A stretch of DNA of 64,000 nucleotides from Branchiostoma floridae (Eukaryota; Chordata; Leptocardii; Amphioxiformes; Branchiostomatidae): positions 16,623,303-16,687,302 of the forward strand of contig NC_049984.1 of NCBI RefSeq assembly GCF_000003815.2, read 5' to 3'. The position numbers were made by a program, and so were the translations under genes. This document shows positions 1 to 12,690 of the stretch, piece by piece. Under the pieces are notes generated by a model, which searched no databases, was not told where the DNA came from, and was given only the letters and a program-made list of their open reading frames with translations. How positions within the stretch are numbered: the first letter of the stretch is position 1; every line of letters begins with the position of its first letter.

Positions 1-893
1 AATATGCTATGCAATTACAATTCCAAACAGTCTTTTCTTACGTCCACTGGTACATGATCTACTGGTTTTCGCTCGTATTACTCAGTATCTCAAAGGGGAA
101 TGCGTACACAAATATGACTATACGGTAAAGATGCGACAATGGTATTGTTGCAGCATTTAATGTAAAACCTGTACTTGTTCATCCATATATTCACTCAGCA
201 AAATCAGTCATCTTGTTGGACATTGATATCCAAAGGTTCTCGATAATACAGGAAAAGTATCAAACAATATATACAACATTTAACGGAACATATACACAGG
301 ATAAGATGCAACAACTAGCACAGAGGACATCCAGTTAACGAAATTTTCACAAAACTTTTTCAAAGTTGATCTTGTGCAGAACACGTTGCCTTGTCACGAT
401 ACACCATTCTTATGCTGTACCATTTTCAGAAAACCGGTAACTAGTTACTCAAATAATACACGTCAAGTTCAAGCAATATACTTCTGCTTATTGTCGCAGA
501 GGGGTGGGTGAAAGTAGCATGGCTAAATTTAGGTCTTTCTGAATGGAAAGGGCTTCACAAGCAAACGTCTTTACGATCTATCATAAATTCATAATATACA
601 ATTTTATGTACTTCAGTCGTACAGGTAACTGCTGTCCATAGTTAAGAGTGCTAGCTAAAACAAACAAAACGTTTCTTTGTTCCCCGCACAAATCCCAAGC
701 AGAGTATCGCTACGCGTGCAATGATAACTCATTCAGTGCATGCGACGCTCTTGTGCATGGTGGGAGAAACGAGTCATATATACAAATATTAAAATGGTAA
801 AGATCTACAAAGCCATCTTACACTCTAAAAGATCTGTACTCAGTCAGCCCCATAAACTGACTACATGTCTTTGGCACGCTTTCGTCTCAGATT

Positions 894-1132
894 TAGTCTA
901 GATGCCAGACTGTTTCCAAGGCCTACACTTGCAAGCTCCTTGGCTTCAAAGATAGCATGCCCCCAATGAAATTTTACCACAGACACCCCTCATTTTGTTT
1001 CAGTTAGACGCCGCTGCCCTCAGTCTAAGTGAAGGGTATCTGTGGCGAAATTTCTTTGGGGGCATGTTGGCCCTAGAGCCAACCGCTGAGCTGGCAGTTG
1101 TAGGCCCTGGAAGCAGTCTGGCATCCAGGCTA
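894..1132. mobile_element. Hairpin MITE in the GDF 3' flank
   Basis: Nearly the whole 239-bp segment folds back on itself. The left end (TAGTCTAGATGCCAGACTG) is the reverse complement of the right end (CAGTCTGGCATCCAGGCTA), and inner arms around 956-990 and 1035-1070 (GCATGCCCCCAATGAAATTT against AAATTTCTTTGGGGGCATG) also pair. A single end of the same family occurs near 29690-29710, and a related short element at 54178-54242. It lies 42 bp downstream of the GDF stop codon, so it is probably transcribed in the 3' UTR. No transposase is present. Confidence 0.75.
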
Positions 1133-1173
1133 GTTATCGTCTCCAATTCTATTGTAGCGATCTGACTAGAGGA

Positions 1174-4100
1174 CTACCGACAGCCACATTGGTCGGCCAC
1201 CATGTCGTCGTACTTCTTGTACACCACGGTGTCCTTCCCGTCTATGTACAGGATACTGATGGGGCTGAGTTTGGTGGGCACACAGCAGACCTTCTCAACA
1301 GCCCTGGGGGGAGAAAGAAGAGGAACAAATGCCTTAGCATGAAAGTTCATCTGTGCTGGTTATACCCCTGTCACATTTGTCGAAAATCGATCGGACGACG
1401 ATTCTGCTAGCCTCCGTAGCAGGCTCTCTGTGACCTTTTTTGAGCTCATAATACACTTTTGCTGGCCATTTCTATTTGTACTCGGTCGCTGATTGCTGTC
1501 GTTTTCTGATTGTCGGCCTCTTGCAAAAAAGGCCCCAGAGAGCCTGCTATGGAGGCTACGATTCTGCGGCAATCACCTGATCCTCGCTTATGATAATAAC
1601 TTTATTGCACAACAATTGTACAAGGTACAAAGTATGGCTTTAACAGTGACAGGGATGGTTTTGGGGTGAAAAATACGCGCAACCCTCTATCGATCTTAAA
1701 TATGGCCAATCTTCCATCGATACGCCCGAAGATCGTGGATAATGTGACAGGGGTATAAATGACATTTTGGATAAATACACAAAACTTTACCTAACCAACA
1801 CCAAAATTGATTGAAACTCACCCCAAATTTTCAGCCGACTAAAAAGTACTTAATATCTTAGGGAACAAAAGTCGTTAATATCATAATGCTGGAGACCTGA
1901 AAACTTTGACTGAGGTCACTCCATGGTTGTGTGGTTTTCGGGTATGCACGTGTGTGGTTACGTGGGTGGTCGTCACTATTTCAGACGTTTTCAAACTATG
2001 AGTCATTGAACAAACTTTGCCCATTGGGCCACAATGTAGTAGTATACTATAGAAATGTAAGGATACATTCACCTTTAGCTCTTGTAGTGAGCGTATGCTG
2101 CTTGAAAGAAAAGTATTTCTAGGATAATTTTAAAAATTATTACATCCAAAACAAAAATCGAACGTAACTTAATAATCGTGCAATCACAGAAAGTCATATG
2201 CCTACTGAATGCAAGACATTGCTCCCTTTGATGTCTGTCTGGTAAGTTGCATCTGATAGAGGACATACATAGTAAATATGTTCCTAATTATCAAGTCCTA
2301 CTTTGCAGTTTATAGAGTTGACAAGTGCATAGTTGGGAAGGAGATGAATGGGTACAAAATACCTAACAACATATCAAAAACATCCAGACCCGAACCTCTA
2401 CTTGGAGAATAAGCTCCGTCTATCATATTCCTTCCAACTTCCAGAACACTGTTGGTTTACAACCCACACAGAGATTATTGGACCATTAATTTTTCCTTCA
2501 TGATAGATAACATACATGTTAAATGTCCGTGAGTCCTACCTGGGGTTCATGGAGTTGACGAGTGTCTGTACGATGGCGTGGTTGGTGGGTTCCAGGTGAG
2601 ACCGGAGGGGGAAGGAGCAGGCGCCGGCGCAGTAGTGAGCGTCGTAGTTAGTCGGTGCGATGATCCAGTCATCCCAGCCCAGGTCGTGAAAGCTCACTTG
2701 AAGCGACCTCCGCATGCAGCCGTGTCTCCTCGTGCGGCGCGGGCTCGCGTTCTTCCGTCGGGACCGCCTCTTCTCTCTCCCGCCGGACCCCGCCGTGGCG
2801 TTCGTCAGCGCCCCGATGAAAGGAGACTCCGTGATCGATCGTGGCCCGAGCGACTTGGATGACACCAGGAGTAGGGACGTTTTGTCCGTGTGACGTGAGT
2901 TCAACCCGAACCCCTCGTTCACGACGTTCACCTCCCGTCCGGACCGTAAGGACCGCACCACCAGCTCGAAGCAGGCGACGTCGACGTTCTTCCGCACGGC
3001 TCTCCTGACGGCGTGACGCACGTCGAACTGGTACCACGTCTTGGACTCGCCGCTTTTCGGGGACAGGTTTTTGGAGTCTAGTCTTGCGCGGCGGCGACGC
3101 CCCCTGCTGCACGTGTACAGCTCGGCTCGCTCCGGTGGACCGTCCTGCTCCAGAACCGTGAGCGGGGTCGGCTCGCGGAACACCCGCAGGATGGCCGACA
3201 CCACGTCGTCGTTGGAGAGAGACGAAATGTTGAAGAAGTAGCGATGACGTTTGTCGTGTTCGCCCGGCAGCTGTTCAAAATCTGGACATCGAAAGAAACA
3301 GGGCGTCGTAAATGAAGACGTAAAAACGATCTGTGGCACAGAAATAAGAGCAGAAAGCTGGAACAAAACATTCTATTCCATACATTACGTACATCGACGT
3401 TTGCAATTTTGTTGAATAATGGGCGCCCGTATAATTTAGATCACCAATATCACGATTTTTTTTCAATTCCATCCATGTATGATTGTAGACAAAATAAAGG
3501 ACAACAAAAGCACCTGACCTAAAAAATTGCAAATAGGCTATTGTCTCAACAGGTGAGGAATGAGTCACACGTTAAACCTGAATGTACCAACGGAATCAAC
3601 GATCTCCACCTGACATAGACCTCATTATAACCTTCCACACACTAACCGTTGAAGTACTGGTTAGAACTCTTCTATGGCTCCACCAACAGGGGGTTCCTTT
3701 AACACCTGAGGTGAACACCGTTAGGTGCCCTTAAGGCTATACTTGAGAACGGTGACCAACGTCAGGACCGCCTTTTCAAACACACCTTGTGGGTGTTGGG
3801 TACATGACACGTTTTAAACGCCCTTTCCTTTCCCACGGGACAAATTTGTCGGAAACTTTGACAGAAGAAAATGAGATTTCCGGTTCTAAAAACGTCTCCT
3901 GTGTTTGGGATATGTTTACGTCTTCGCGATAGAAACAAAGTTAAAGCTCTACTTACTGTGTTAAAGTCGTTGAAAGCTTTTTCTTTAGTTTCTGGTCTAC
4001 TTGTGTCTTCAAAGGGTCTTCCGTGTTCAGCTCTACTTCTAGTCTGTAAGCTACTGTTGGTGAACTTTACAATAGACACAACTAGGAAGCGAAGGTGTCA

Positions 4101-4858
4101 ATGCTGCGGTTTCTTTTTGGAGAACAGTCGAGTCGAGTCTGGTGGGAGACGACAAAACAAAGTGCGGACAAAAACCACTTGACGCCGTCCGCAAGCCTCA
4201 CAGAAAAGCCATCGAGGTCTTTTGATAGTCGGTCGGACCATTTACCGACAAGGACGGCGTTTTGTCCGGATGTTTTTCGGGGTATCACGCGTCCAAAAGT
4301 GTGCGCAGGTGGTTTCGGGGGTGTAAAGGGTCTACATTATCGTCGCGAGACAGAAAGTCTGGCGGGGAAAGACTATCCACAAGGGGCTGACTGGGCGGCC
4401 TTGTGCCCCTGTCAGTCGGTAATGCACCCAAATCGAAGAGCGGGAGAAAACTGAGCCAAACCGGCAGCTAGCAAACAAGGAGGACAAGTGAAGACAGAAG
4501 GCTAGCGGCCGCACCTTGTCGATCGAACTGATAACGTCGCCATGGTAGCACACATTAGCGCAGACCAAAACTTCCCCGTCAGAAGATAGCTTACGTATAA
4601 TTATATCCTACCTACAGCCTTGTCGACGAACGCCCGCACCGTGTCCGCTTGTCCCGCCTCCACGGCTGACACCAGGCCCTTCTTCCGAGTATACAGCCCG
4701 AGCATGTACCGGTAGGGTACCGCTCCTTTACCGGGCTCGTCTTCGGACTCTGAGGGTCTTAAGTTTCCTCGCCTTTCGACCGCCTCCTCCTTAGCGAGGG
4801 ATGAGGATGAGATGAAGAAGACGCACAGCGAGCTCAGCAAGAGACTCCTCCACGCCAT
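1174..4858 (-). CDS. GDF5/6/7-like: GDF5/6/7-like BMP-family growth factor (3 coding exons)
   Basis: Secreted TGF-beta superfamily ligand of the BMP branch, expected to dimerise and signal through BMP receptors. Coding exons on the minus strand are 4858-4612, 3281-2540 and 1303-1174; joined they total 1119 nt (372 residues plus TAG) with phases matching (phase 1, then phase 2). Residues 1-22 form a signal peptide ([15 protein letters not shown]..). The prodomain carries [18 protein letters not shown] and [13 protein letters not shown], all GDF5-like. A basic furin-type stretch (SPRRTRR) precedes a mature domain of about 105 residues with seven cysteines: C, YC, GAC, CC, QCGCR. The segments [18 protein letters not shown] and [10 protein letters not shown] are closest to GDF5/6/7, as I recall that family. 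The intron after NSMNP splits the cystine-knot domain. An alternative exon-2 start at 3270 paired with a donor after 4615 is also in phase. A BMP3-type ligand is less likely, because its C-terminus is CACR. Confidence 0.9.
1360..1758. mobile_element. Outer inverted-repeat transposon in GDF intron 2
   Basis: The ends TTATACCCCTGTCACATT (1360) and AATGTGACAGGGGTATAA (ending 1758) are inverted copies, and inner sequence with ATCGATCG and ATCGATGG also pairs partly. There is no coding capacity. It contains a second element at 1408-1558. The segment at 1590-1650 (CTTTATTGCACAACAATTG) resembles the tail of the non-LTR fragments at 18176 and 59006. Confidence 0.6.
1408..1558. mobile_element. Nested 151-bp MITE with 9-bp target duplication
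   Basis: The terminal inverted repeats are TAGCCTCCGTAGCAGGCTCT and its partner AGAGCCTGCTATGGAGGCTA. The 9-bp sequence CGATTCTGC flanks both ends exactly (1399-1407 and 1559-1567), which is the footprint of insertion. A 9-bp duplication would fit a Mutator-like family, but that is inference. It sits inside the larger element at 1360-1758, so it inserted later. Confidence 0.85.
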
Positions 4859-7715
4859 TTTGGCCCCTCACAAAGCTCTATCCAAACTTGAAGTGTGCGC
4901 GCGTGCCGGAGTCCCAAGAACATATCTGATACGCCAGCCGACACAGGAAAACGGGATCGAAGTAACAGAACGCACTGTTCTCTCGATCACCCCCCTTGCT
5001 GAAAAGGTTGTAAGTTATTCTAAGCGGAGAATAGAAAAGAAATCAATCTACCCCTTTCACAAAAGCGCACACTGTTTTTCCTACGCGTCACAAACCGTGC
5101 AGTCCTTAACCTCCGCTGGGGTTACAAAAACTGTACTTCTGAACAAATAGCCAAGAATATCAAAGAGTTCCTGTGTCCGAAGTGAGGAAATCTTTCCGCT
5201 ACGTCATCAGAAAAACTGGCCTATCAATCGGGAGGTTTGTACTGGTGGGAAATGTGTCTTGTAAAGGTCGCTGTAATTCGATGACGCGGCCATTTCCTGC
5301 ATCCACGCCTAATGGTGGACGCTGTATCAATCTTTTCTTTCACCGATCCTCGGCCTGAGCTCGTGTTCAGGTTATTGTGGGGCGGGAGGGATTGTCTTTC
5401 CCTTGTTGTTGGCGGTTTAGTGGTAAGAAAGTACCCAACTGTGGTATAGGAACCTCTAACGGGATGATACAGGTGCTACAATGTAGATGGTGGGACGAAC
5501 CCCTATCATCTAAGTATATATACGTTCTCATATAAATTATAGTTTAAGAAACAACGAATTTTGATCAACGCCATATAAAGGCCCATCCACTATTGTGCGC
5601 AGATCCAGGTCCATATGGGTTATGTATTTTTTGTTTGGCTAACTTGGTGAAGTTTGCGAGGAAGAGATAATTTTTGCTTTGACCCGTCCTTGCACAGCCT
5701 GGTCATCTAACCGGAAAAAAAGTCTTCGGCCGCAAACTTTACGTTGTCTATATGCTATACGCAACTCATACGGACTTGAATATTCGAAGTGTGAATAGAG
5801 AATAGCCACGTTTCTGATCTCATCTGACACCTGTTCATATTCCCTGTTTGTGAAGTAAATCTTCCGCCCTCACTCGCCAGGAATTCGTAGATATGTTCTC
5901 CAAAACATCCTCTCTACTCTATGACACAGGTGCACCTACCACTGTTGAAGAACAGGATTTTTTTTCAAATGATGTTCATATCATGGTTCAGATATAAAAA
6001 CGAGACTTGTGCCACCGATAGAAATCAAATTCTTTCCTTTACGTCGCGGGCACAGTCTACGAACAATTTTGATTTCGTGGAATTTTTAAGCAGGCTGTGA
6101 CAGAACCAACCAACGATAAGGATCTGTTAAACACATCCTTTTCTGTAACAAATCAGCTGAATTTTGTATACGACATGTGCGTAGCCTTCTCAAGGCTGAC
6201 ATAAATTTGTACCGTACGATTAGCGTATGAGGAAGGTGACCAAGCCCAATCTTCAGTAAGTGGACAGTCTGCTGTGGTCCTTCCAGCCAAGTCACTATGT
6301 TGCCCCACTCTCATCCCATATCCATGGTGATTTGGGGAAGGAATACGATGAAACCAATCCCCATGATATCTCTTTGTTTGATGAATCAAGAAGAAACTGG
6401 CCTAAATAATGGGGATATTCTTCCTCGTGGGGTCTCTTTTACCTTAGCATTTGAGGAAAGCCACGTGCACAATTAGAGCACTTAAAAGAACCCACAACAC
6501 TTATGGAGAAGAGTAGATGGGTCTTCCCTGGTGTGAGTGGATCTGGCCGGATGTGCAGCTTAAATACTCTTCAGTACAAACCCAGTGCTCAACGTCATGA
6601 GGCGGTTTACCGGGTATGCAATAAAACAATAATAATAACGTTAAATCTCTAGTACAATAAAAGCAACCCATAGATCTTCTGTAACAACAGTTGGGTATCG
6701 TTTAACAATTGAACTTGTAGTTTGTATATAAGAAGCCATAACTTGAAAGTTCATCTGTATTGGTTGAAGTCGCTCTGGACCAATTATGATCTGTTATTCC
6801 CAACACAAAAAAAATGTACTAACCCAAATTGTCGACTGTTCAACTCCACTCTACCTGCATAACATGACGTCAGAGATATAGTGGATTGCTCATTCCTCGA
6901 CAAAAAAGACTGGAGTTTGATTGTCAAAAAAATCGGGTAAGTCCAATTTTTGTGTTTTTAAACTAAAGTAAGCCTCGAAATTTGATTCTGTAAGGATCCA
7001 TGCTCTGGCAGTGCTATGATACAGACACATTCGACTGTTTACTGTCGTGATTTACGATAATTTCTGAATTAATGAAGACCTTTAATGCAAATTTTTGCCC
7101 AACTGATCTAAGTACACGCCACAGCAAGACAAAGCATACATATAAGAGCATCACAGATCTAGTCTAACACAGAAGCGACTTCTTCTCGCTTCTTGGTATT
7201 AAATGGTGAAAATGTAGGACTGTATCGGTTAAGCTATGGTCGGTTTGTCAAAACGCATGAGGAATAAATCTGCCAGTGCTACTCATGTGTCTAAAGTGAG
7301 TGAATCTACTTTCTATGCAACTAAATAGAGTATCTCTAACTTTGACATATACAGTAAAATCAACAATTAAATAAGATTTACTGAATGTACTTTGTGCATT
7401 CGAGTGTTTTACATGAAATACTTAATTTAGTATATGTAGCTCAGACGTTTCACATAGGTTTGCGTCATCATTTCCTGATTTCGTACTGTACTATCATGAC
7501 ACCATCTCACATTCCTTCTCTTACAAAACTGTCATCTAAGATTGTCTCAAATTTCGCAACTCGAGTTCTTCAGGAAGCTTGCTCGTCCTTCTCCTTCGCA
7601 TAACTCGCATTCCGCGACTGTCATCATCTTTGGTGACGGGAGAAAACGCCTCAGTAGCCGACTGACACGGCCTCTCGAGACGGTTTACCCAAGAGTTTCC
7701 GCACAATGGCCATTA
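4859..7715. other. GDF upstream region, no gene seen
   Basis: This AT-rich noncoding stretch upstream of the minus-strand GDF start includes its 5' UTR and promoter. I see only short, unconvincing reading frames and no recognised repeat with clear ends. No TATA box or start site could be placed with confidence. Confidence 0.5.
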
Positions 7716-8340
7716 AGATAACCAACAATGCCAGCAAGAATAACAACACAACTTAGAACAAAGCGAGAGATCACATTGCCAGGATTAATGTTACAGATAC
7801 TACAAAGCGCCTTCTTCCCAGGAGAAACTAGGTGGGTAGGTACCGGGGCAGGTGCACACAGGTGGTCGGGAGGGGTATCACTTCCTCCGGGCAGCGCACG
7901 CCGGACAGCCGCGGGAAAATAAACTCGGGGATTATTTTGATATCGGTTTCGCCAGTTCGGTTACGAGACCTTGTCACGGGCCCTCTTGGCCTCTGGTGTG
8001 TCAATGAGGCTTTTCATGCTTAGCAGAATTGATACCACGCGACCGGCGTGTTCTGTGACCCAACGGGTCGGCACCCTCACCCCCAAGTGGGGCGAATCCT
8101 CTTTGTCAAGGTGTTCACTTGCAGGTGCGACAAAGGGAAACGGGGCTCCACCACTTCGCACCTTTTCAGCGAAGAAGTGTTGTAAAGAAAGAGCTAATTA
8201 AGGGGACAAATTACTCTAAAGAGCCGGTACACGGGCGCGCTTTGTGTGTTAAACACGGGGTTAGGGTACACTGCCGGGTCCCACGGTCCGTAAGGCGGCC
8301 ACCCTCACCGTGGCTTCCGCCAGAGTGACACAGCCTACTT
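7716..8340. promoter_or_regulatory. GC-rich CpG-containing patch, candidate regulatory region
   Basis: Compared with its AT-rich surroundings this stretch is GC-rich. It contains E-box sequence (GCAGGTGCACACAGGTGG near 7849), a homeodomain-type TAATTA core near 8195, and several CG dinucleotides. It lies about 2.9-3.5 kb upstream of the GDF start codon. Its reading frames overlap on both strands and resemble no protein I know. The regulatory role is inferred only from composition and position; an unannotated exon or a GC-rich repeat remains possible. Confidence 0.25.
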
Positions 8341-9106
8341 CTGTTGCTAGAAAAATAGTAGAAATTTTCCAAATGGGGTAAACAGTATTTCCCAGGTGTT
8401 ATATTTGTTTCGACTTGCTGGCTATAGAGCTACCAAGGAGGTTTGGAGCTACACACACGGTACGAAGACTAGTATGTAAGCATACTTAAACTCAACGTAA
8501 ATACACTCTTTCCGCAACTTAACGATCCCTGTACATAAGTAAAGATTGCCTTTAATGCGTCCTTCCGTAAGTGTGGACATAACGTTAAGTATGTTTCTGC
8601 ACTTCTTCACATGTCTTTGCGCGGATATAAGATACTTGTAAGCGTCATTAAAACAATATTTCCGTATCCGACGGCTGAGATCTCGTACGGAAATCATGCG
8701 TACCTTAAGCCCTTTCCGTAATCTTTTGGTCACCTTTACACCCCATTTCCGTTATGACTTCCCCGGGCCACATTTATGAGTCGTTCATGCAGCCCCAAAG
8801 GTTTCTTAAATCCATACCCTTCTTTGGGCTTTCCGTAACCTTTTCACGAGCTTTGATTATATACTTTATTGAAAATTTGTAGCTCTATGGCCAGCAAAGT
8901 ATTTGCCAATTTGGCCGATTTCCTACATTTTTTTCAGCAAGAAAATGAACTTGGCGACCAGAGATGATGACGTACAAAGCCAGGCATGCCGGGCCTTCCT
9001 GCGCTTTGTCCACCTGTCGGAATGCGGAGGAACTTCAGACTTTGATCTGTCATCACTCAGACAGATGCATCCATCACGAAGTAGCCGTCATCGTCGTCGG
9101 AAACTA
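8341..9106. other. Noncoding spacer
   Basis: AT-rich sequence with scattered TTTCCGTAA-like words (for example near 8570, 8660, 8715 and 8830) that are not in regular tandem order. No gene or clear element was seen. Confidence 0.4.
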
Positions 9107-9278
9107 ATCTCCAAGCAGATTCTACGGTAGCATAAGTAGTATCAAAAGCTGCCAGAGGAGTGAAGCCGACCTAGGAGTGTGTTTGGCTACCAGAGTGGCT
9201 GATGACTCGCTTTGGCCAGCTATACTCCTTAGTCAGCTTTGATACTATCTTATGCCACTGGTAAATCTGCCTAGAGAT
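9107..9278. mobile_element. MITE with about 46-bp terminal inverted repeats (AAGCAGAT family)
   Basis: The left arm (ATCTCCAAGCAGATTCTACG, then GCATAAG and AGTATCAAAAGCTG) is matched by the reverse complement of the right arm, which ends ATCTGCCTAGAGAT at 9278. The arms are about 85% identical by eye. The terminal word CTCCAAGCAGAT recurs at 9709, 10504, 23677 and 54019, so this is a dispersed family. No transposase. Confidence 0.75.
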
Positions 9279-12200
9279 GAGTCAGAAACTAGCTTCCGTT
9301 GCAGATCACAGCAGACATTTTTTTTCCAACTACGTGCATTTGCCGAGGTCAGCTAGCCTCTGTCAGACTCTATGTATCGCTGGTTACATCAGAAAATGGC
9401 CAAATATAACGTTACATATAACACTCTTTAAAGAACGCTATAAAGAACGCTTGCAGATAGATGTGCAAAAGTTAGGTGTGATGCGTCGTTCGGTGTAATA
9501 TAACTAGCTGCTGCCGCGCCGCGTGCCTGCGAAGCTGGTGTGTTACGCCGAACGGCGGTTATACTGACTATACAGATACAGATATAGATATAGATATAGA
9601 TACAGATACAGATACAGAACACACCAGAGGAGTTGCCCGGCCCAAAACTATAGCTATAAAAAACTATAAAACATAAGGTGATCCCTATTTTCTACAAGTC
9701 AAAGCTATACTCTCCAAGCAGATGTTGGTGGGGAAAATCGTGACCTTTTCCTTATAAGTTATGTACCGTATTTTTCGACCAGCCTCCCTGCCAGTGGATA
9801 TAAGGTCGCGATTTTCACCGTCAACCTCTGCTTTGAGAGTATCCAAAGCGACACGTGGAGCCTGGTAGAGGCTAGTGATCGGCAAGTGATCTGCAACGGA
9901 GGATAGTTCATACTGTGGCCATACCCGGCAACTGACAAGCAACTTTATCCGCGGAAAGTATGATGCTCAGAACACCACACTTAATCTCCAAATAAGCCAT
10001 ACCAAAGGTATTAAACTGCACAATACATTGCAAAAAAAGTTTACATATACAGTTAACCAACAACAAGAAGATAAGTTCGAAAATCAAGTTTGCCAATGGC
10101 CCCGTCCGGAGACCGTTATACATCTGGGTAAGGAGCGCTCCCGGTGCCAGCCATATGGGGAGGACAGGCCGGGGAGAGTAGGCCGGGGAGAGGGGGCCAG
10201 ACTGTACCATTGTACCTGTAGGGGAGAAAGTACAGCATTATTGCAATCACTTCTATGTCCTCTCAAACACATTTCTGGCTAGCTATGGCCCGTTTTGGAA
10301 GCTAAAATATGACATTTCTTGGATTACCACATACTTATGCTATGGCAAAGTCGGGACTCTTAGTTAAACAAAAAACAACAAAATTATATAAACCTCTAAC
10401 AGCGACACCTACCGGAGTGAGTTCCGCTGTTTCCGTCATGTTAGAGCAGCGCACCCTGGCGGAGTCGGAGAGGATGGCATAGACAGGATGAAGCCCGATG
10501 TATTCTCCAAGCAGAGTTTGAGGATTTGAGTCGCGGAGATATAGTAGTAGATAGGATTTTTACCAGCTCGCTCCTTTCCTTCAGATATAGATAGACTATA
10601 CCCATGTTCTCCCTAGAGGTGTATCATCATCATGTTTTTTTTTAATAAGAAATAGGAGTGAAGTACCGGTTGTCCACTTTGCACAGTTTAAGCTTGTAAT
10701 AGTCAATTTGCAATAGTCCTTTTTGCACGTTAATGGATTTTGGGGGTCTCGATATTAACGGTGATGTATTCTGACCTAAAATGTTCATATACTGACTCCT
10801 CTGGACGGCCGACTCCCCTACTATACTATTCCCTCTATTTTCTGAATTTCTACTAAACTCGGCAAAAAAAGATTGGAATATACATATATAGGAATAGTGA
10901 AAAATAAATATATGTGGAGAAGGAGACCTCAGCCAACCGTTCACACTTACGCCACATCTTCAGAAAAGACGCTGGAGCCGCATGTTCCCCGTTTAGGAAC
11001 TTTATTCGAACCGACACACAACAAATTTATTTGGCCAACAGGCTGAATAAAAGTTCAAAACTTGAACTATGCGGCTCCAGATGTCTTTCTGAGGGACGAC
11101 TGCAGTGTGCAAGATGTCACGGTAGCTTGAGGGATGAATCTACTCTACTATATAGGAATAGTGAAAAATAAAGGAAGGAAATGACTAGGATCAATGGGTC
11201 ATAGATGGATTGATGGATGAACGAACAAACGAACGTTATAATCGTCATAACGCGTTATGCGATCAAGAAAAAAAGTCCAGGATGCAGGGGTTTCTTGCAA
11301 AGCGAGTGCGTATTAAAGTAAATAATTTTGTGAAAGTATTAAAGTAAGTAATTTTGTGAAACCTTGTATTCCTGAATCATATCTAAGACCACACTGAAAT
11401 CCTCTAGAGACCCCAAAACTAATGCGCAAGGGCATAAAAAAAACACAATTCAGAAAAAAATGCTGCTAAATAACAGAATTAAACATTCAGTCCATTCTTT
11501 TCAAAGTTTTGGGTTTTCTTCTTTTCACCTCTTGACAATCGCCGCAATTTCAACCATGTTTACATTGACATTATTCTCCCTTACCCTGGGGAGCAGATTT
11601 TCTGGCAAAATTCTGATTGACCAGGAATGCAATTAGGTCACATGTGGCCACATTGTTTTGAGAGCAGGCGAAACTTTCTGAGCAATGTGCGCGTGGATGT
11701 CATCCGGCTTGGAATTGGCAAGGAGGTTGAAAAAGGGACCTATGTACAACATATTCACTGTTGGAGGGGAAATGACGTTTTCACCTTCTTTTGGATTTGA
11801 AACAATTTTGTAGTACAGCACCGTTACATTAGAAATGCGTAGCATACTCGCTGTGTCCTACAGGGAAAATGCAAAAAAAACTAGAAAGGCCGACATTTGC
11901 TTAAGAGCAAATACAGCATATTTCAGCCATACCCCTTCCCACGCAACATTGGACTGTTCCAAATCACCCATGCGCAAAAATGGAACATCCTCTTAACAGT
12001 ACATTATCCCCCAAAGTGGACTGGTATTGTGAATTGATTCCAGGTAAAAACAGAGCTTGCTTCTATTTTTCAGAAAATGACAATAATCACACGCACCTTC
12101 CATTCAGAAAATTTTCATCATGACTGAAAATTGTTGAATGACTTCATGTAATGTCATTAACAATTTTCAGTACGATAACTAGGTGTAAGTTTAAAAAAGT

Positions 12201-12570
12201 ATAAGCTCCTTGTGATGTGGGTACATTTATTATTGCAGTGAACTTTTTTTATTCAAGTAGGGCATACGATTTAATAATTATCAAGCAGGTGCAGGTACTG
12301 TAGGAGCGTTTGTTTTCTTCAAGCTGTAAAACTGTTAAACTGTTTTACTTTGTATGCAATCAGCCATCGAGCCTATTCTTATTTTAGTTTAACAACTTCC
12401 TGCCAGACCCGGAAGATACGATTGAACCTTGTTCGAGGATTTATTTTCGTCTGTCTGGTCAGTCTGTTCATACCCTGGCGCTGAGAGTGTTTTATTGGGC
12501 TGAAACTCTGGCAGTTTAAAGTTACTTACAATTTAAATGTTCAAAGTTTATGTCAAACAACAACAGCACT
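9279..12570. other. Noncoding spacer with repeat fragments
   Basis: No credible gene. It holds a (GATATA/GATACA) microsatellite at about 9574-9617, single ends of the CTCCAAGCAGAT transposon family near 9709 and 10504, a short GC-rich duplicated stretch at 10165-10195 (AGGCCGGGGAGAG twice), and a duplicated segment around 11310-11360 (TTAAAGTAA..AATTTTGTGAAA twice). Confidence 0.45.
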
Positions 12571-12690
12571 AGGAAATGTGGCCACTATAGACAGGTGGTC
12601 ACTATAGAGAAAATGCTGATCTATTGACTAGGAGCCATACGTTACACATGATTTCAGTACACTGATCATTAATCATATAAACATTGCACA
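12571..12690. repeat. Partial copy of the transposon found at 17093-17575
   Basis: The words GTGGCCACTATAGACAGGTGG, CACTATAGAGAAAATG and ACACATGATTTCAGT occur in the same order as in the element inside THAP intron 2. The terminal TACAGTCAA repeats are not recognisable here, so it is a truncated or diverged copy. Confidence 0.6.

Noticed and set aside
2578-3241. Plus-strand frames opposite GDF exon 2
   Set aside because: Antisense of a GC-rich coding exon.
3762-4454. Frames of 103-119 codons in GDF intron 1
   Set aside because: The peptides are unrelated to TGF-beta prodomains, and exon 1 to exon 2 already joins in phase across them.
1174-4858. BMP3/GDF10 or Vg1/univin assignment for the ligand
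   Set aside because: The SHLEPTNHA and NSMNP segments and the prodomain words ([17 protein letters not shown]) fit GDF5/6/7 better. A tree would settle it.
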